Assembly: GCF_016031635.1 (NCBI RefSeq)
Contig: NZ_JACEGD010000024.1
Coordinates: forward strand, 62,001 to 126,000
Direction of reading: 5' to 3'
Source of the DNA: Bradyrhizobium diversitatis
GTDB lineage: Bacteria > Pseudomonadota > Alphaproteobacteria > Rhizobiales > Xanthobacteraceae
Length of the DNA: 64,000 nucleotides
The position numbers and the translations under genes were made by a program. The stretch's first letter is position 1. Every line of letters starts with the position of its first letter. Below, piece after piece: positions 8,076 through 16,316 of this stretch. The notes under the pieces are model-generated. The model had not been told where the DNA came from. It did not search any database and saw only the letters and a list, made by a program, of their open reading frames with translations.

Positions 8076-8414
8076 TTTCGCCTCTCAACTTGTCACTGCC
8101 CACCCGTAACGGAGGCAGTACATTTCAAAGCAACAGCGGACGAATAAGTTCCGCTACTCAAGCGCCGCGGGATGGGTTGGGGCCTTGCAAGACCCTTCAC
8201 TTTCGGCGCAGCAGTCGATGGGTATCACTTCCGCGCTCGCTCGCCGAGCTACGGTGGATAAGCCGCTCTATGCCTCACATCCTGGGGGCCGACCGTTGGC
8301 TCATTCCTGCCGGCTCTCGCTGGTGGGAGATCCCACATTCATGAAAATTCGTTCGAGAGGAACGGGGCGTTGGGTCCATTCGTTGCATTGCGGGGCTCTT
8401 GGGAGGAAGACGTC
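8076..8414. other. Gene-free stretch ending in an EcfG promoter
   Basis: No coding sequence is supported in these 339 bases. Open frames on the plus strand lack a good ribosome binding site and family resemblance. The only clear element is the stress promoter at 8359-8384, which serves the gene at 8415. Confidence 0.55.
8359..8384 (+). promoter_or_regulatory. EcfG-type general stress promoter
   Basis: GGAAC at 8359-8363, a 17-base spacer, then CGTT at 8381-8384. This is the -35/-10 pattern bound by the alphaproteobacterial sigma factor EcfG, which is released by PhyR/NepR under stress. It ends 30 bases before the ATG at 8415, and a strong GGGAGGA ribosome site lies between. Match by eye to both boxes is perfect. 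Confidence 0.75.
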
Positions 8415-8702
8415 ATGAAAGCAATGATCATTGCGCTTTCGGCTGCCGTTGTCATGGCTACAGCCCCAGCCGTGTTTGCTCAGGGTGTATCGAGCAAGAC
8501 GCCAGGTCATGAGATGCAGCAAATAGGTTCCAAAAAGGGCGAGCCGGGCGCTTCCAGCTATGCTCCTGGGCATAAGAAGAAGCACGCCAAGTCCTCGAAG
8601 AGCACCGGCCCCGGTGCCTCGAGCTACGCTCCAGGACAAACCACAGGACAGACCACCGGCGCGAGCACGAGGCCGACCACCGGCTCGAAGTCAGGGTACT
8701 GA
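8415..8702 (+). CDS. Small exported protein with GASSYAPG repeats, EcfG-controlled
   Basis: The product has 95 residues: a signal peptide (MKAMIIALSAAVVMATAPAV, cleavage near VFA-QG) and a mature part that is low complexity, with two copies of PGASSYAPG and a Lys-rich patch between. GGGAGGA lies 7 bases before the ATG, which selects this start over the upstream in-frame one at 8370. The EcfG promoter in front suggests induction in general stress. The role is unknown; this repeat type is typical of small stress-induced envelope proteins in Bradyrhizobium. Confidence 0.75.
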   Translation: MKAMIIALSAAVVMATAPAVFAQGVSSKTPGHEMQQIGSKKGEPGASSYAPGHKKKHAKSSKSTGPGASSYAPGQTTGQTTGASTRPTTGSKSGY

Positions 8703-8720
8703 ACTCCAGGCGGTCCTCAA

Positions 8721-8790
8721 GCGCGTAAGGTGGGTTAGCTCCGCGACGGCGCAAAGCGCAGTTCGCGTGGCGTAACCCACCTCGTTCATC
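8721..8790. repeat. Short dispersed inverted repeat (GGTGGGTTA...TAACCCACC)
   Basis: GGTGGGTTA at 8729-8737 pairs with TAACCCACC at 8773-8781. The spacer holds a second small hairpin (GCGCAAAGCGC). Placed between two convergent genes, it may add to transcription termination. Confidence 0.6.
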
Positions 8791-8809
8791 CCGGCGCGCG
8801 GAACTGCCG

Positions 8810-9361
8810 TCAGTGACGCATCGCGCGGATTTCGAGCGTCGTCTGGGTGAGCCTGGCCACGAACCCCTCAAAATGCATGACCCTTTGTCTGGTCAATTGT
8901 TCATGCAACTCGGTGATCTTCTGGGATTCGGCGACAAACGAATCGCTCGCCTGCTTCGCGTACGCCATCTGAAGCTCAAACGCCTCGACGGGTGAACGCG
9001 CCGCCGCGAGCTTTCCCAGAAAGCTCCAGGCTTGCTCGAGCGACGTCCTGATGTAGTCGCTATAGGCGTCGGCAATTGCCTGCGTGCTGGCCTGGAAGGG
9101 TTCGACCGGCGCGACGGGCGGGCTTGCAGCGATCTCCATCCCGGGCGACTCGTCCGGCAAGGCTGCAGCCGAAGGTATCTCCCCACTGATCTCTCGGCCC
9201 GGCTTTTGCTCGGAATCTTGCCTGTTCTCCGCCGAGGCATCCGACAATAGATGCGCTGCACTTGCGCGTTGCTCGCCGGCCCCGGTCCGTTGTCCCGACT
9301 TCTTCTTACCGCCGCGCCGGCCGGATTTTCCCGTCGGCTTGTTGTCCACCGCACTCAACAT
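8810..9361 (-). CDS. Phasin-like protein (granule-associated) with basic, disordered N-terminus
   Basis: The C-terminal ~100 residues (YSDYIRTSLEQAWSFLGKL to the end) match the phasin fold: amphipathic helices with the ARSPVEAFELQMAYAKQASD signature and a final helix ending TLEIRAMRH. Phasins coat polyhydroxyalkanoate granules. Residues 1-70 are Lys/Arg/Ser/Pro-rich and probably disordered. The start is uncertain: the frame is open to 9634, but GGGAG lies 9 bases before the ATG at 9361, while the ATG at 9454 has no visible ribosome site. It follows the ParB-like gene in the same direction. Confidence 0.7.
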   Translation of the reverse strand: MLSAVDNKPTGKSGRRGGKKKSGQRTGAGEQRASAAHLLSDASAENRQDSEQKPGREISGEIPSAAALPDESPGMEIAASPPVAPVEPFQASTQAIADAYSDYIRTSLEQAWSFLGKLAAARSPVEAFELQMAYAKQASDSFVAESQKITELHEQLTRQRVMHFEGFVARLTQTTLEIRAMRH

Positions 9362-9563
9362 TGCAAATGGCTCCCGAATATCGATGAAGCCGCGAGCCTC
9401 CGTCGCGTTTGCGCTGAAATCGCGATTGTGGGCTGTCGCTTGCGTGGCGGCCATGTGGTGAGATTTTGCCGCTGCATGTTTGATGCATCCGGCAAGAAGT
9501 CGCCGATCCTGATCGCTGCGGGATTGCCGTGGCGCACCGGCATCGAAATTCTGGCGCCGACAA

Positions 9564-10079
9564 TCAATAGCGGCCGCCGCTGCCCTTTTGCTGGGTGATC
9601 CAGTCCGACAATGATTTGGGCTTCGATTTCGCAATCCGACCCGCTGATACCTTCGGAGCGTCGCGGAGGCCGTTCGTCGGACCGGTGCGCGGCGCTTGCG
9701 TTGCGATGACGCGCTGCGCGGCAGCCGACGATGCCTCCGCGGCTTCCTTCTCCAGGCGCAACTGTTTCAATCGCGCCATCTTGATGCGCTCTGCCTCGAC
9801 TTCGGGTCGGTCGGCGAGCTGCGGCCTGTGTTGAGCGAGCTCGGCCGGGACCAGGACACCGAGAATGGTCGTCTCGCCGAGCGCCTTGCAGGCTTCGAGC
9901 CGATGCAGTCCCTCGACCAGAACGAGGCGGTCTCCGTCGGGCCGAACGGAAATGGGGGCCTGTTGTCCGATCTCCAGAATACTTTCCGCGATCTCCGCGA
10001 CGGTCTCGGGCTTGATGGCCTTCTTCTGCTTCGTGGGAACGAAGATCTTCTCGATCGGGAAGCTTTCCGGTTTGGGCAT
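9564..10079 (-). CDS. ParB N-terminal-domain (ParB/Srx-like) protein
   Basis: The 171-residue protein opens with the ParB-like nuclease/CTPase fold: FPIEKIFVPTKQKKAIKPET, then AESILEIGQQAPISVRPDGD, then the box VEGLHRLEACKALG, which corresponds to the GEHR region of ParB. There is no HTH domain of a true chromosome ParB. The C-terminal half (after about residue 95) is charged and likely disordered, ending with a short conserved-looking LSDWITQQKGSGGRY. Such stand-alone proteins can be regulators or nucleases; the role here is unknown. Confidence 0.75.
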   Translation of the reverse strand: MPKPESFPIEKIFVPTKQKKAIKPETVAEIAESILEIGQQAPISVRPDGDRLVLVEGLHRLEACKALGETTILGVLVPAELAQHRPQLADRPEVEAERIKMARLKQLRLEKEAAEASSAAAQRVIATQAPRTGPTNGLRDAPKVSAGRIAKSKPKSLSDWITQQKGSGGRY

Positions 10080-10290
10080 AATCTGACTCCGCTTCTACCG
10101 GGCCCGTCGGAACCCATGCCGGTTGGGTGGAGTTTAGGAGGGAAGGGCTCGACCGCAAGGGCAATTCGGAGGAATGCGGTGTGCACTTAATCGGGGGCGC
10201 ACGCGAAAGTCGGCCGAAGTAGCCCAAATTCGGCGATAGCGAACGAATTTAGTGCACTGTCACCGTTTCCCGTTCGGCGCGGCGCTCGGC

Positions 10291-10539
10291 CTACGCCGCG
10301 TGCTCCGTCGATCGCGTAACATCCCCACGTCCCGCAAGCAGGCCAGCGATGGAGATATCCTCGTCGAGCGCTTCCCAATGCAGCCCGACGCGGCTCAGCT
10401 CGACTCGGTCGCGCTCGTCAGGCGTTGCGTGCAGCAGGCGTGGAAACCACGCCAACGGAATTCCGAGCGTCCGGCCGTCCGACAGTTCGACCCACATCGT
10501 GTGTTCGTCAAAGCGAACGCTAGTTGCCGAAATGGTCAT
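10291..10539 (-). CDS. DUF2442 domain protein
   Basis: The 82-residue protein fits the DUF2442 family (VRFDEHTMWVELSDGRTLGIPLAWFPRLLHAT followed by a conserved IGLHW-like strand, here VGLHWEALDEDISIAGLLAG). In many genomes this family is encoded directly after a DUF4160 gene, and the same order is found here. Some authors treat such pairs as toxin-antitoxin-like; that is not proven here. Its start would overlap the intact end of the DUF4160 frame by 20 bases. Confidence 0.8.
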   Translation of the reverse strand: MTISATSVRFDEHTMWVELSDGRTLGIPLAWFPRLLHATPDERDRVELSRVGLHWEALDEDISIAGLLAGRGDVTRSTEHAA

Positions 10540-10764
10540 GCCAAGCCTTCAGGAGAAGATCGCGGTTGTCCTCGACGACGCCAGGATATTCGAAAGTTCC
10601 CGCGGATTGAAGCCATAACTATCGGCGATCGATACGGCCGGTTCGAGCCAGATCTTGGCATCCCGGCCGCCGCCCTTGACGTGAATATGCGCCGGCTCGG
10701 GCGGCTGCCCCTCGTTCGAGAAGAAGTAGTAGCGCAAGCCGCCCTGGCGTAATGCAACCGGCAT
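10520..10764 (-). pseudogene. DUF4160 gene broken by a single-base frameshift
   Basis: From the ATG at 10764 the frame reads RYYFFSNEGQPPEPAHIHVK, then GGGRDAKIWLEP and GFNPRELSNIL, the normal DUF4160 order. After NIL it runs out of family and stops at 10549 (ending ASSRTTAIFS). In the next frame the family's C-terminus is present: GVVEDNRDLLLKAWHDHFGN followed by TAG at 10520-10522. One base is missing near 10577-10582. This is either a real loss-of-function mutation or a sequencing error. The restored gene would overlap the DUF2442 start, as in intact pairs. Confidence 0.8.
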
Positions 10765-10795
10765 CGATGCCTCCAGGCGGCTTGCGCTGTTGGTA

Positions 10796-13700
10796 TCAGC
10801 TACACCCCGTCGTGCTGCCGCACGTATCGCACTTCATGCAGGTCCCATTCCTCACCAGCGTGAAGTTGCCGCACTCCGAGCACATCTCGCCCTCGTAGCC
10901 CTTGGCCTTGGCTTCGGCGCGGCGCTCGGCCTTGGTGGGGACGAGCGTTTGCGCGGTGCCGGCCTTGCTCCATTGGAGTTGCTCGAGCTTCTCCGTCGGC
11001 GACAGATCGTGGTTCGCTTCCTGCTTCAGGGCGACGGCGCCTTCGAGGGCGTCACTGAGGCGGGCGCTCGCGCCATGCGAGGCCATCGCCGTGACCTTGC
11101 TGCCGCCTGAGGGAGCGCTGTCGTTGCCTTGGCTGACCGCGGTCGAGCCGCCGCGCATCACGAACAAATTGTCGGTGCGGGAGCGGGTGAGGCCGCGCGA
11201 GACCAGCTTGGTCGCGTGGTGGCCGCCGTCCTCGTCCGGCTCCTTGCCTTCCTCGACGCCCTTGCCCAGCGCGTCGAAGCCCGTCTCGTTGGGATCGACG
11301 TGGGCGAGGTCGAAGCGGGAGAGGTAGCTCACCGCGAGTTCGCGGAAGACGTAGTCGAGGATCGAGGTCGCGTACTTGATGCTGTCGTTGCCCTGCACGG
11401 GGCCCGCCGGCTCGAAGCGGGTGAAGGTGAAGGCGTCGACATATTCGTCGAGCGGCACGCCGTATTGCAGGCCGAGCGACACCGCGATGGCGAAGTTGTT
11501 GATGAAGGAGCGGAGCGCCGCGCCTTCCTTGTGCATGTCGATGAAGATCTCGCCGAGACGGCCGTCGTCATATTCGCCGGTGCGCAGGTAGACCTTGTGC
11601 CCGCCGACGACCGCCTTCTGGGTGTAGCCCTTACGGCGGTCCGGCATCTTCTCGCGCTCGCGCATCACGATGATGCGCTCGACCAGCTTCTCGACGATCT
11701 TCTCCGAGACCTGGGCCGCGCGTGCCGCCATCGGCTTTTCGTAGAGCTGCTCGACCGCATCGTCCTCGTCCTCGTCATCGCTGATGAGCTGCGAGTTGAG
11801 CGGCTGGGAGAGCTTGGAGCCGTCGCGATAGAGCGCGTTGGCCTTCAGCGCGAGCTTCCACGACAGCATGTAGGCGGACTTGCAGTCCTCCACCGTGGCG
11901 TCGTTCGGCATGTTGATGGTCTTGGAGATCGCGCCCGAGATGAAGGGCTGCGCCGCTGCCATCATGCGGATGTGGCTCTCGACCGAGAGGTAGCGCTTGC
12001 CGATCTTGCCGCAGGGATTGGCGCAGTCGAACACCGGATAGTGCTCGGCTTTGAGGTGCGGGGCACCTTCCACCGTCATCGCGCCGCAGATGTGGACGTT
12101 GGCCGCCTCGATCTCGCGCTTGGTGAAGCCGACGGCCTGGAGCAGGTCGAAGCCCGGCGCGGCAATGGCTTCAGCGCCAATGCCCAACTGGTCGCGAATA
12201 AAATCCTCGCCGAAGGTCCACTTGTTGAAGGCGAACTTGATGTCGAAGGCGGTCGGCAGGGCCTTCTCGACCTTGGCGATGGCTTCATCGGTGAAGCCCT
12301 TGGCCTTCAGCGTGGTGACGTTGATGCCGGGGGCGTTCGACAGCGAGCCATGGCCGACGGCGTAGGCCTCGATCTCGGCGATCTCAGCTTCGCGATAGCC
12401 GAGCGCGCGCAGCGCGGCAGGAACGGCGCGGTTGATGATCTTGAAGTAGCCGCCGCCGGCGAGCTTCTTGAACTTGACCAGGGCGAAGTCGGGCTCGATG
12501 CCGGTGGTGTCGCAATCCATGACGAGGCCGATCGTGCCGGTCGGCGCGATCACCGTGGTCTGGGCGTTGCGATAGCCGTGCTTCTCGCCGAGCTCGAGCG
12601 CCGCATCCCAGGCCGCCTGCGCGTGGCTGACGAGGTCAGCTTGCGGGCAGGAGACGAGGTCCATCGGCACTGGATTCACGCTGAGCGCCTCGTAGCCGTT
12701 GGACTGGCCGTGCGCGGCGCGCCGGTGATTGCGGATCACGCGCAGCATGTGCGCGGCGTTCTTCTTGTAGCCGGGGAAGGTACCGAGCTCGGAGGCGATC
12801 TCCGCCGAGGTCTTGTAGGTGATGCCGGTCATCACGGCGGTCAGCGCGCCGCAGAGCGCGCGGCCTTCCTTAGAGTCATAGGGCAGGCCCATGGTCATCA
12901 GGAGGCCGCCGATATTGGCGTAGCCGAGGCCGAGCGTGCGGAACTCGTAGGAGAGCTCGGCGATCGCCTTGGACGGGAACTGCGCCATCATGACGGAGAT
13001 TTCCAGCACGATGGTCCAGAGCCGGCACAGGTGCTCATAGCCCTCGACGTCGAAGCGCTTGGTCTCGGTGTTGTAGAACGTCAGCAGGTTCGCCGAGGCG
13101 AGGTTGCACGCCGTGTCGTCAAGGAACATGTATTCCGAGCACGGATTGGAGGCGCGGATGTCGCCGGACGCCTTGCAGGTGTGCCAGTCGTTCATCGTGG
13201 TGTTGAAGTGCAGGCCCGGGTCGGCCGAGGCCCAGGCGGCGTAGCCGATTTTTTCCCAGAGGTCGCGCGCCTTCAGCGTCTTCGTCACCTTCTTCGAGGT
13301 GCGGGCGGTGAGATTCCAGTCGCCGTCGGTCTCGACCGCGCGCAGGAAGTCGTCACGCAGCGAGACCGAGTTGTTGGAGTTCTGGCCTGATACCGTGAGG
13401 TAGGCCTCGCTATCCCAGTCGGTGTCGTAGGTGTCGAACTGGATGTCCTTGTAGCCCTGCTTGGCAAACTGGATGACGCGCTTGATGTAATTGTCAGGCA
13501 CGAGGCTGCGGCGCGCGAGCTTGATCTCGCGGCGGAGCGCCGGGTTCTTCTCCGGGTCGAAGCAGTCGTCGCCCGAGCCTTCGCAGTTCACGCAGGCCTT
13601 CAGCACCGCCTTCAGGTGCTTCTGGTTGATCTTGGATCCCGTGACGAGGGCGGCGACCTTCTGCTCCTCCTTCACCTTCCAGTCGATATAGGTCTCGATG

Positions 13701-14566
13701 TCGGGGTGATCGACGTCGACCACGACCATCTTGGCGGCGCGGCGCGTGGTGCCGCCGCTCTTGATCGCGCCCGCGGCGCGGTCGCCGATCTTGAGGAAGC
13801 TCATCAGGCCGGACGAGCGGCCGCCGCCGGAGAGCTTTTCGCCTTCGCCGCGCAGGCGCGAGAAGTTGGAGCCGGTGCCGGAGCCGTATTTGAACAGGCG
13901 GGCCTCGCGGACCCAGAGGTCCATGATGCCGCCCTCGTTGACGAGGTCGTCACCGACACCCTGGATGAAGCAGGCATGCGGCTGCGGATGCTCGTAGGCG
14001 GACTTGGACTTGGTCAGCTTGCCGGTGAAGGGGTCGACGTAATAATGGCCCTGGCCGGGGCCGTCGATGCCATAGGCCCAGTGCAGGCCGGTGTTGAACC
14101 ATTGCGGCGAGTTCGGCGCGACCATCTGCATGGCGAGCATGTAGCGGAGCTCGTCGTAGAAGGCCTGGGCATCGTCGTCGGACGAGAAATACTTGCCCTT
14201 CCAGCCCCAATAGGTCCAGCAGCCGGCGAGGCGGTCGAACACCTGCTTGGCCGAGAGCTCGCTGACATAGCGCTCCTTCTCGGGGAGAGCGGCGAGGGCA
14301 TCGGTGTCGGGCACGGAGCGCCACAGGAAGGAGGGGACGGATTCCTCCTCGACCTTCTTCAGGCGCGCGGCAACGCCCGCTTTGCGGAAATATTTCTGGG
14401 CGAGCACGTCGGAGGCGACCTGCGACCACTCGGCCGGCACCTCGACATTCTCAAGCTTGAACACGACCGAGCCGTCGGGATTGCGAATCTCCGACGTGGT
14501 CAGGCGGAATTCGATTCCCGCATAAGGTGACTGTCCCGAAGTGGTGTGGCGCCGCTCAATCCGCAT
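10796..14566 (-). CDS. nrdJ: Adenosylcobalamin-dependent (class II) ribonucleotide reductase
   Basis: The 1256-residue protein reduces ribonucleotides to deoxyribonucleotides with a B12-generated thiyl radical, independent of oxygen. Features include the SGTGSNFSRLRG and GRSSGLMSFL region of the catalytic barrel, the active-site segments around NPCSEYMFLDDTACNLAS and TGTIGLVMDCDTTGIEPD, and a C-terminal zinc-ribbon tail with paired cysteines (CSECGNFTLVRNGTCMKCDT). Length is normal for the long alphaproteobacterial NrdJ. It is transcribed alone; the gene-free 800 bases upstream are described separately. Confidence 0.95.
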   Translation of the reverse strand: MRIERRHTTSGQSPYAGIEFRLTTSEIRNPDGSVVFKLENVEVPAEWSQVASDVLAQKYFRKAGVAARLKKVEEESVPSFLWRSVPDTDALAALPEKERYVSELSAKQVFDRLAGCWTYWGWKGKYFSSDDDAQAFYDELRYMLAMQMVAPNSPQWFNTGLHWAYGIDGPGQGHYYVDPFTGKLTKSKSAYEHPQPHACFIQGVGDDLVNEGGIMDLWVREARLFKYGSGTGSNFSRLRGEGEKLSGGGRSSGLMSFLKIGDRAAGAIKSGGTTRRAAKMVVVDVDHPDIETYIDWKVKEEQKVAALVTGSKINQKHLKAVLKACVNCEGSGDDCFDPEKNPALRREIKLARRSLVPDNYIKRVIQFAKQGYKDIQFDTYDTDWDSEAYLTVSGQNSNNSVSLRDDFLRAVETDGDWNLTARTSKKVTKTLKARDLWEKIGYAAWASADPGLHFNTTMNDWHTCKASGDIRASNPCSEYMFLDDTACNLASANLLTFYNTETKRFDVEGYEHLCRLWTIVLEISVMMAQFPSKAIAELSYEFRTLGLGYANIGGLLMTMGLPYDSKEGRALCGALTAVMTGITYKTSAEIASELGTFPGYKKNAAHMLRVIRNHRRAAHGQSNGYEALSVNPVPMDLVSCPQADLVSHAQAAWDAALELGEKHGYRNAQTTVIAPTGTIGLVMDCDTTGIEPDFALVKFKKLAGGGYFKIINRAVPAALRALGYREAEIAEIEAYAVGHGSLSNAPGINVTTLKAKGFTDEAIAKVEKALPTAFDIKFAFNKWTFGEDFIRDQLGIGAEAIAAPGFDLLQAVGFTKREIEAANVHICGAMTVEGAPHLKAEHYPVFDCANPCGKIGKRYLSVESHIRMMAAAQPFISGAISKTINMPNDATVEDCKSAYMLSWKLALKANALYRDGSKLSQPLNSQLISDDEDEDDAVEQLYEKPMAARAAQVSEKIVEKLVERIIVMREREKMPDRRKGYTQKAVVGGHKVYLRTGEYDDGRLGEIFIDMHKEGAALRSFINNFAIAVSLGLQYGVPLDEYVDAFTFTRFEPAGPVQGNDSIKYATSILDYVFRELAVSYLSRFDLAHVDPNETGFDALGKGVEEGKEPDEDGGHHATKLVSRGLTRSRTDNLFVMRGGSTAVSQGNDSAPSGGSKVTAMASHGASARLSDALEGAVALKQEANHDLSPTEKLEQLQWSKAGTAQTLVPTKAERRAEAKAKGYEGEMCSECGNFTLVRNGTCMKCDTCGSTTGCS

Positions 14567-15373
14567 GGTCTTGCCCCGTCCTTAATCTTTGACCGGTCCC
14601 GCCCCTCGTTGAGGGCATGCCGGGTCGACATTTCGTTTCGCGGCGCCTTCCGGCCGTCCGGCCTTCGGTCACCGCAGTTCAGCCGGTGGATCCGGCCCTG
14701 TTTTTTCCCGGCGCGACGTCGATGCGTGCATCGATCATCCCGCCGGCACGTCCACACCCATCCGCCCCCAAGGGGATGTGCGCGACATGCGTTCAACGCC
14801 CCACAACGCCGCTACTTCTCTCACTTCACGCAGGTGTCACTTCGGCACCACCGCGAAGTCTACCTTCCGAGCCTGTTGCCGGCCCGTTCCGGCGCCCCCG
14901 GGGAGTCCGCATGTCGAGGGCAGACAAGCCCTCATCCCGCTGCCTTCGTCTGGCTTGGCGGAGTGCAGTCTTGCGGACCCTTTGGGGGAGTGCCGGCGGG
15001 ACGCAAACTCACTCGCGCCGAACGGACCGAAAGCTAGGACTCTCCGTTGCGCCCGTCAAGAACTAGTGCGAGTTCCTGAATCAAATACTAAATATGGTGG
15101 ATTGTGGGGGATAACAGGGGTCTTCGCCGCGCCTGTTGTGGAGCCAAGTATCAGTGAGTCCTCAGAGATTCCCAACCGAAAAAATTCGTATCCGGTGAGC
15201 TGCGGAGGCTTCATCCCGCTGTTCACAGGGCAGGTATATTTTTCCGGACCGGGATTGCGCCAGGGGGACTCACGTAGCCCTACGGAAGGTGAGGGCAGGC
15301 ATGCCCGCCGGGACGGTGGTTCGGCCTGCGAATCCGGGCCAAGCTGACCGCAAGTTTTTGCCGGATTGCCCAC
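14567..15373. other. Long gene-free divergent region between nrdJ and an EamA gene
   Basis: In 807 bases I find no protein with family resemblance. Small open frames on both strands (for example plus 14911-15066) look accidental. The sequence is rich in short hairpins, for example GCGTCGATGCACGCATCGAC-like words near 14712-14735. I looked for a B12 riboswitch on the nrdJ strand and did not find its conserved boxes. The stretch may hold a long nrdJ leader or a small RNA. A weak NrdR-box-like site lies at 15085. Confidence 0.5.
15085..15100 (-). promoter_or_regulatory. Possible NrdR box (weak)
   Basis: ATACTAAATATGGTGG agrees with the NrdR consensus acaCwAtATaTwgtgt at about 12 of 16 positions. 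NrdR normally binds a pair of boxes about three helical turns apart; a convincing partner is not seen. It lies about 520 bases before the nrdJ start, far for a direct operator unless the leader is long. Confidence 0.25.
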
Positions 15374-16270
15374 ATGCATGATTCGACTCGCCGGGATGCG
15401 CGGCCGCGCATCGCCCCGGCCGGCCTGATGTTCCTTGCGATCACCTCGATCGGCTGGGGCTTCAACTGGCCGGTGACGAAATTCCTGCTGGCCGAGCTGC
15501 CGCCGCTGACCCTGCGCGGGGTGACCGGCGTGCTCGGGGCGGTGCTGCTGGCGCTGCTCGCGGTGATGCGCCGGCAAAGCCTGCGGGTGGAGGGCGCGAT
15601 CTGGCCGCGCCTGCTGACCGCGGCCGTGCTCAACGTCACCGGCTGGATGGTGCTGATGGGGCTGGCGCTGCTCTGGCTGCCGGCGAGCGAGGCGGCGCTG
15701 ATCGCCTATACCATGCCGGTCTGGGCCTCCATCATCGCCTGGCCGGTGCTGGGGGAGCGGCCGACGGTCCTGCGTACGCTCGGGCTGGTGCTGGCCTTCG
15801 CGGGGCTCGCCTCGATCATGGGTGGCAACGGCTTTGCCGCCAGCGCTTCGAAGCTGCCGGGCATCATCATGGTGCTCGCCGGCGCATTCGGCTTCGCCCT
15901 CGGCACGGTGCTCTCGAAGAAGTACCCGATTCACCTGCCGCCGCTCTCGGCGGCGGCCTGGCAGATCGGGATCGGCTGCCTGCCGATCTCGATCGTCGGC
16001 CTCCTGATCGAGACCACACATTTGTCCAACGTGACGCCGCTCGGCTGGTGGCTTCTGGTCTATTCGGTCGTCGGGCAGTTCTGCATCGCCTATGTCAGCT
16101 GGTTCGCAGCGCTGGCGCGCCTGCCGGCCTCCGTCGCCGCGATCGGGACCATGGCGGTGCCGGTGATCGGCGTCGTGGCCTCGGCGATCGCGCTGGGCGA
16201 GCCGCTCGGGGCAGGGCAGATCGCGGCGCTGGTCTTCACTCTGGCCGCCGTGGTGCTGGCGACGCGGTAG
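15374..16270 (+). CDS. EamA/DMT-family transporter
   Basis: The 298-residue protein has ten hydrophobic segments arranged as two EamA repeats (for example FLAITSIGWGFNWPVTKFLL in the first and IIMVLAGAFGFALGTVLSKK in the second). The family exports or imports small metabolites across the inner membrane. The substrate cannot be told from sequence. A second member of the family lies at 58742 in this window; the two are clearly different paralogues. Confidence 0.85.
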   Translation: MHDSTRRDARPRIAPAGLMFLAITSIGWGFNWPVTKFLLAELPPLTLRGVTGVLGAVLLALLAVMRRQSLRVEGAIWPRLLTAAVLNVTGWMVLMGLALLWLPASEAALIAYTMPVWASIIAWPVLGERPTVLRTLGLVLAFAGLASIMGGNGFAASASKLPGIIMVLAGAFGFALGTVLSKKYPIHLPPLSAAAWQIGIGCLPISIVGLLIETTHLSNVTPLGWWLLVYSVVGQFCIAYVSWFAALARLPASVAAIGTMAVPVIGVVASAIALGEPLGAGQIAALVFTLAAVVLATR

Positions 16271-16316
16271 AAGCGTGATAAAGCCATCCCGCGCTAGGTG
16301 TCCGGACGCCGGGGTA

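Noticed and set aside
10109..10138. EcfG-like site GGAAC-N17-AGTT on the plus strand
   Set aside because: No plus-strand gene follows it; all genes here are on the minus strand, and the -10 box deviates.
11129..13390. Long plus-strand open frame opposite nrdJ
   Set aside because: It is a GC-rich shadow of the nrdJ coding strand, with no family resemblance and no ribosome site.
14911..15066. Small plus-strand protein in the nrdJ upstream region
   Set aside because: No ribosome site, unusual composition and no family; likely accidental in GC-rich DNA.
15060..15075. LexA-type box GAACT...AGTTC
   Set aside because: Spacing between GAAC and GTTC is eight bases and the alphaproteobacterial LexA motif is a direct GTTC-N7-GTTC; no SOS gene is adjacent.
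14567..15120. B12 (cobalamin) riboswitch upstream of nrdJ
   Set aside because: The conserved GCCACTG and the AGCCAGGAGACCTGCC-type box were not found on the nrdJ strand; only unrelated GC hairpins are seen.
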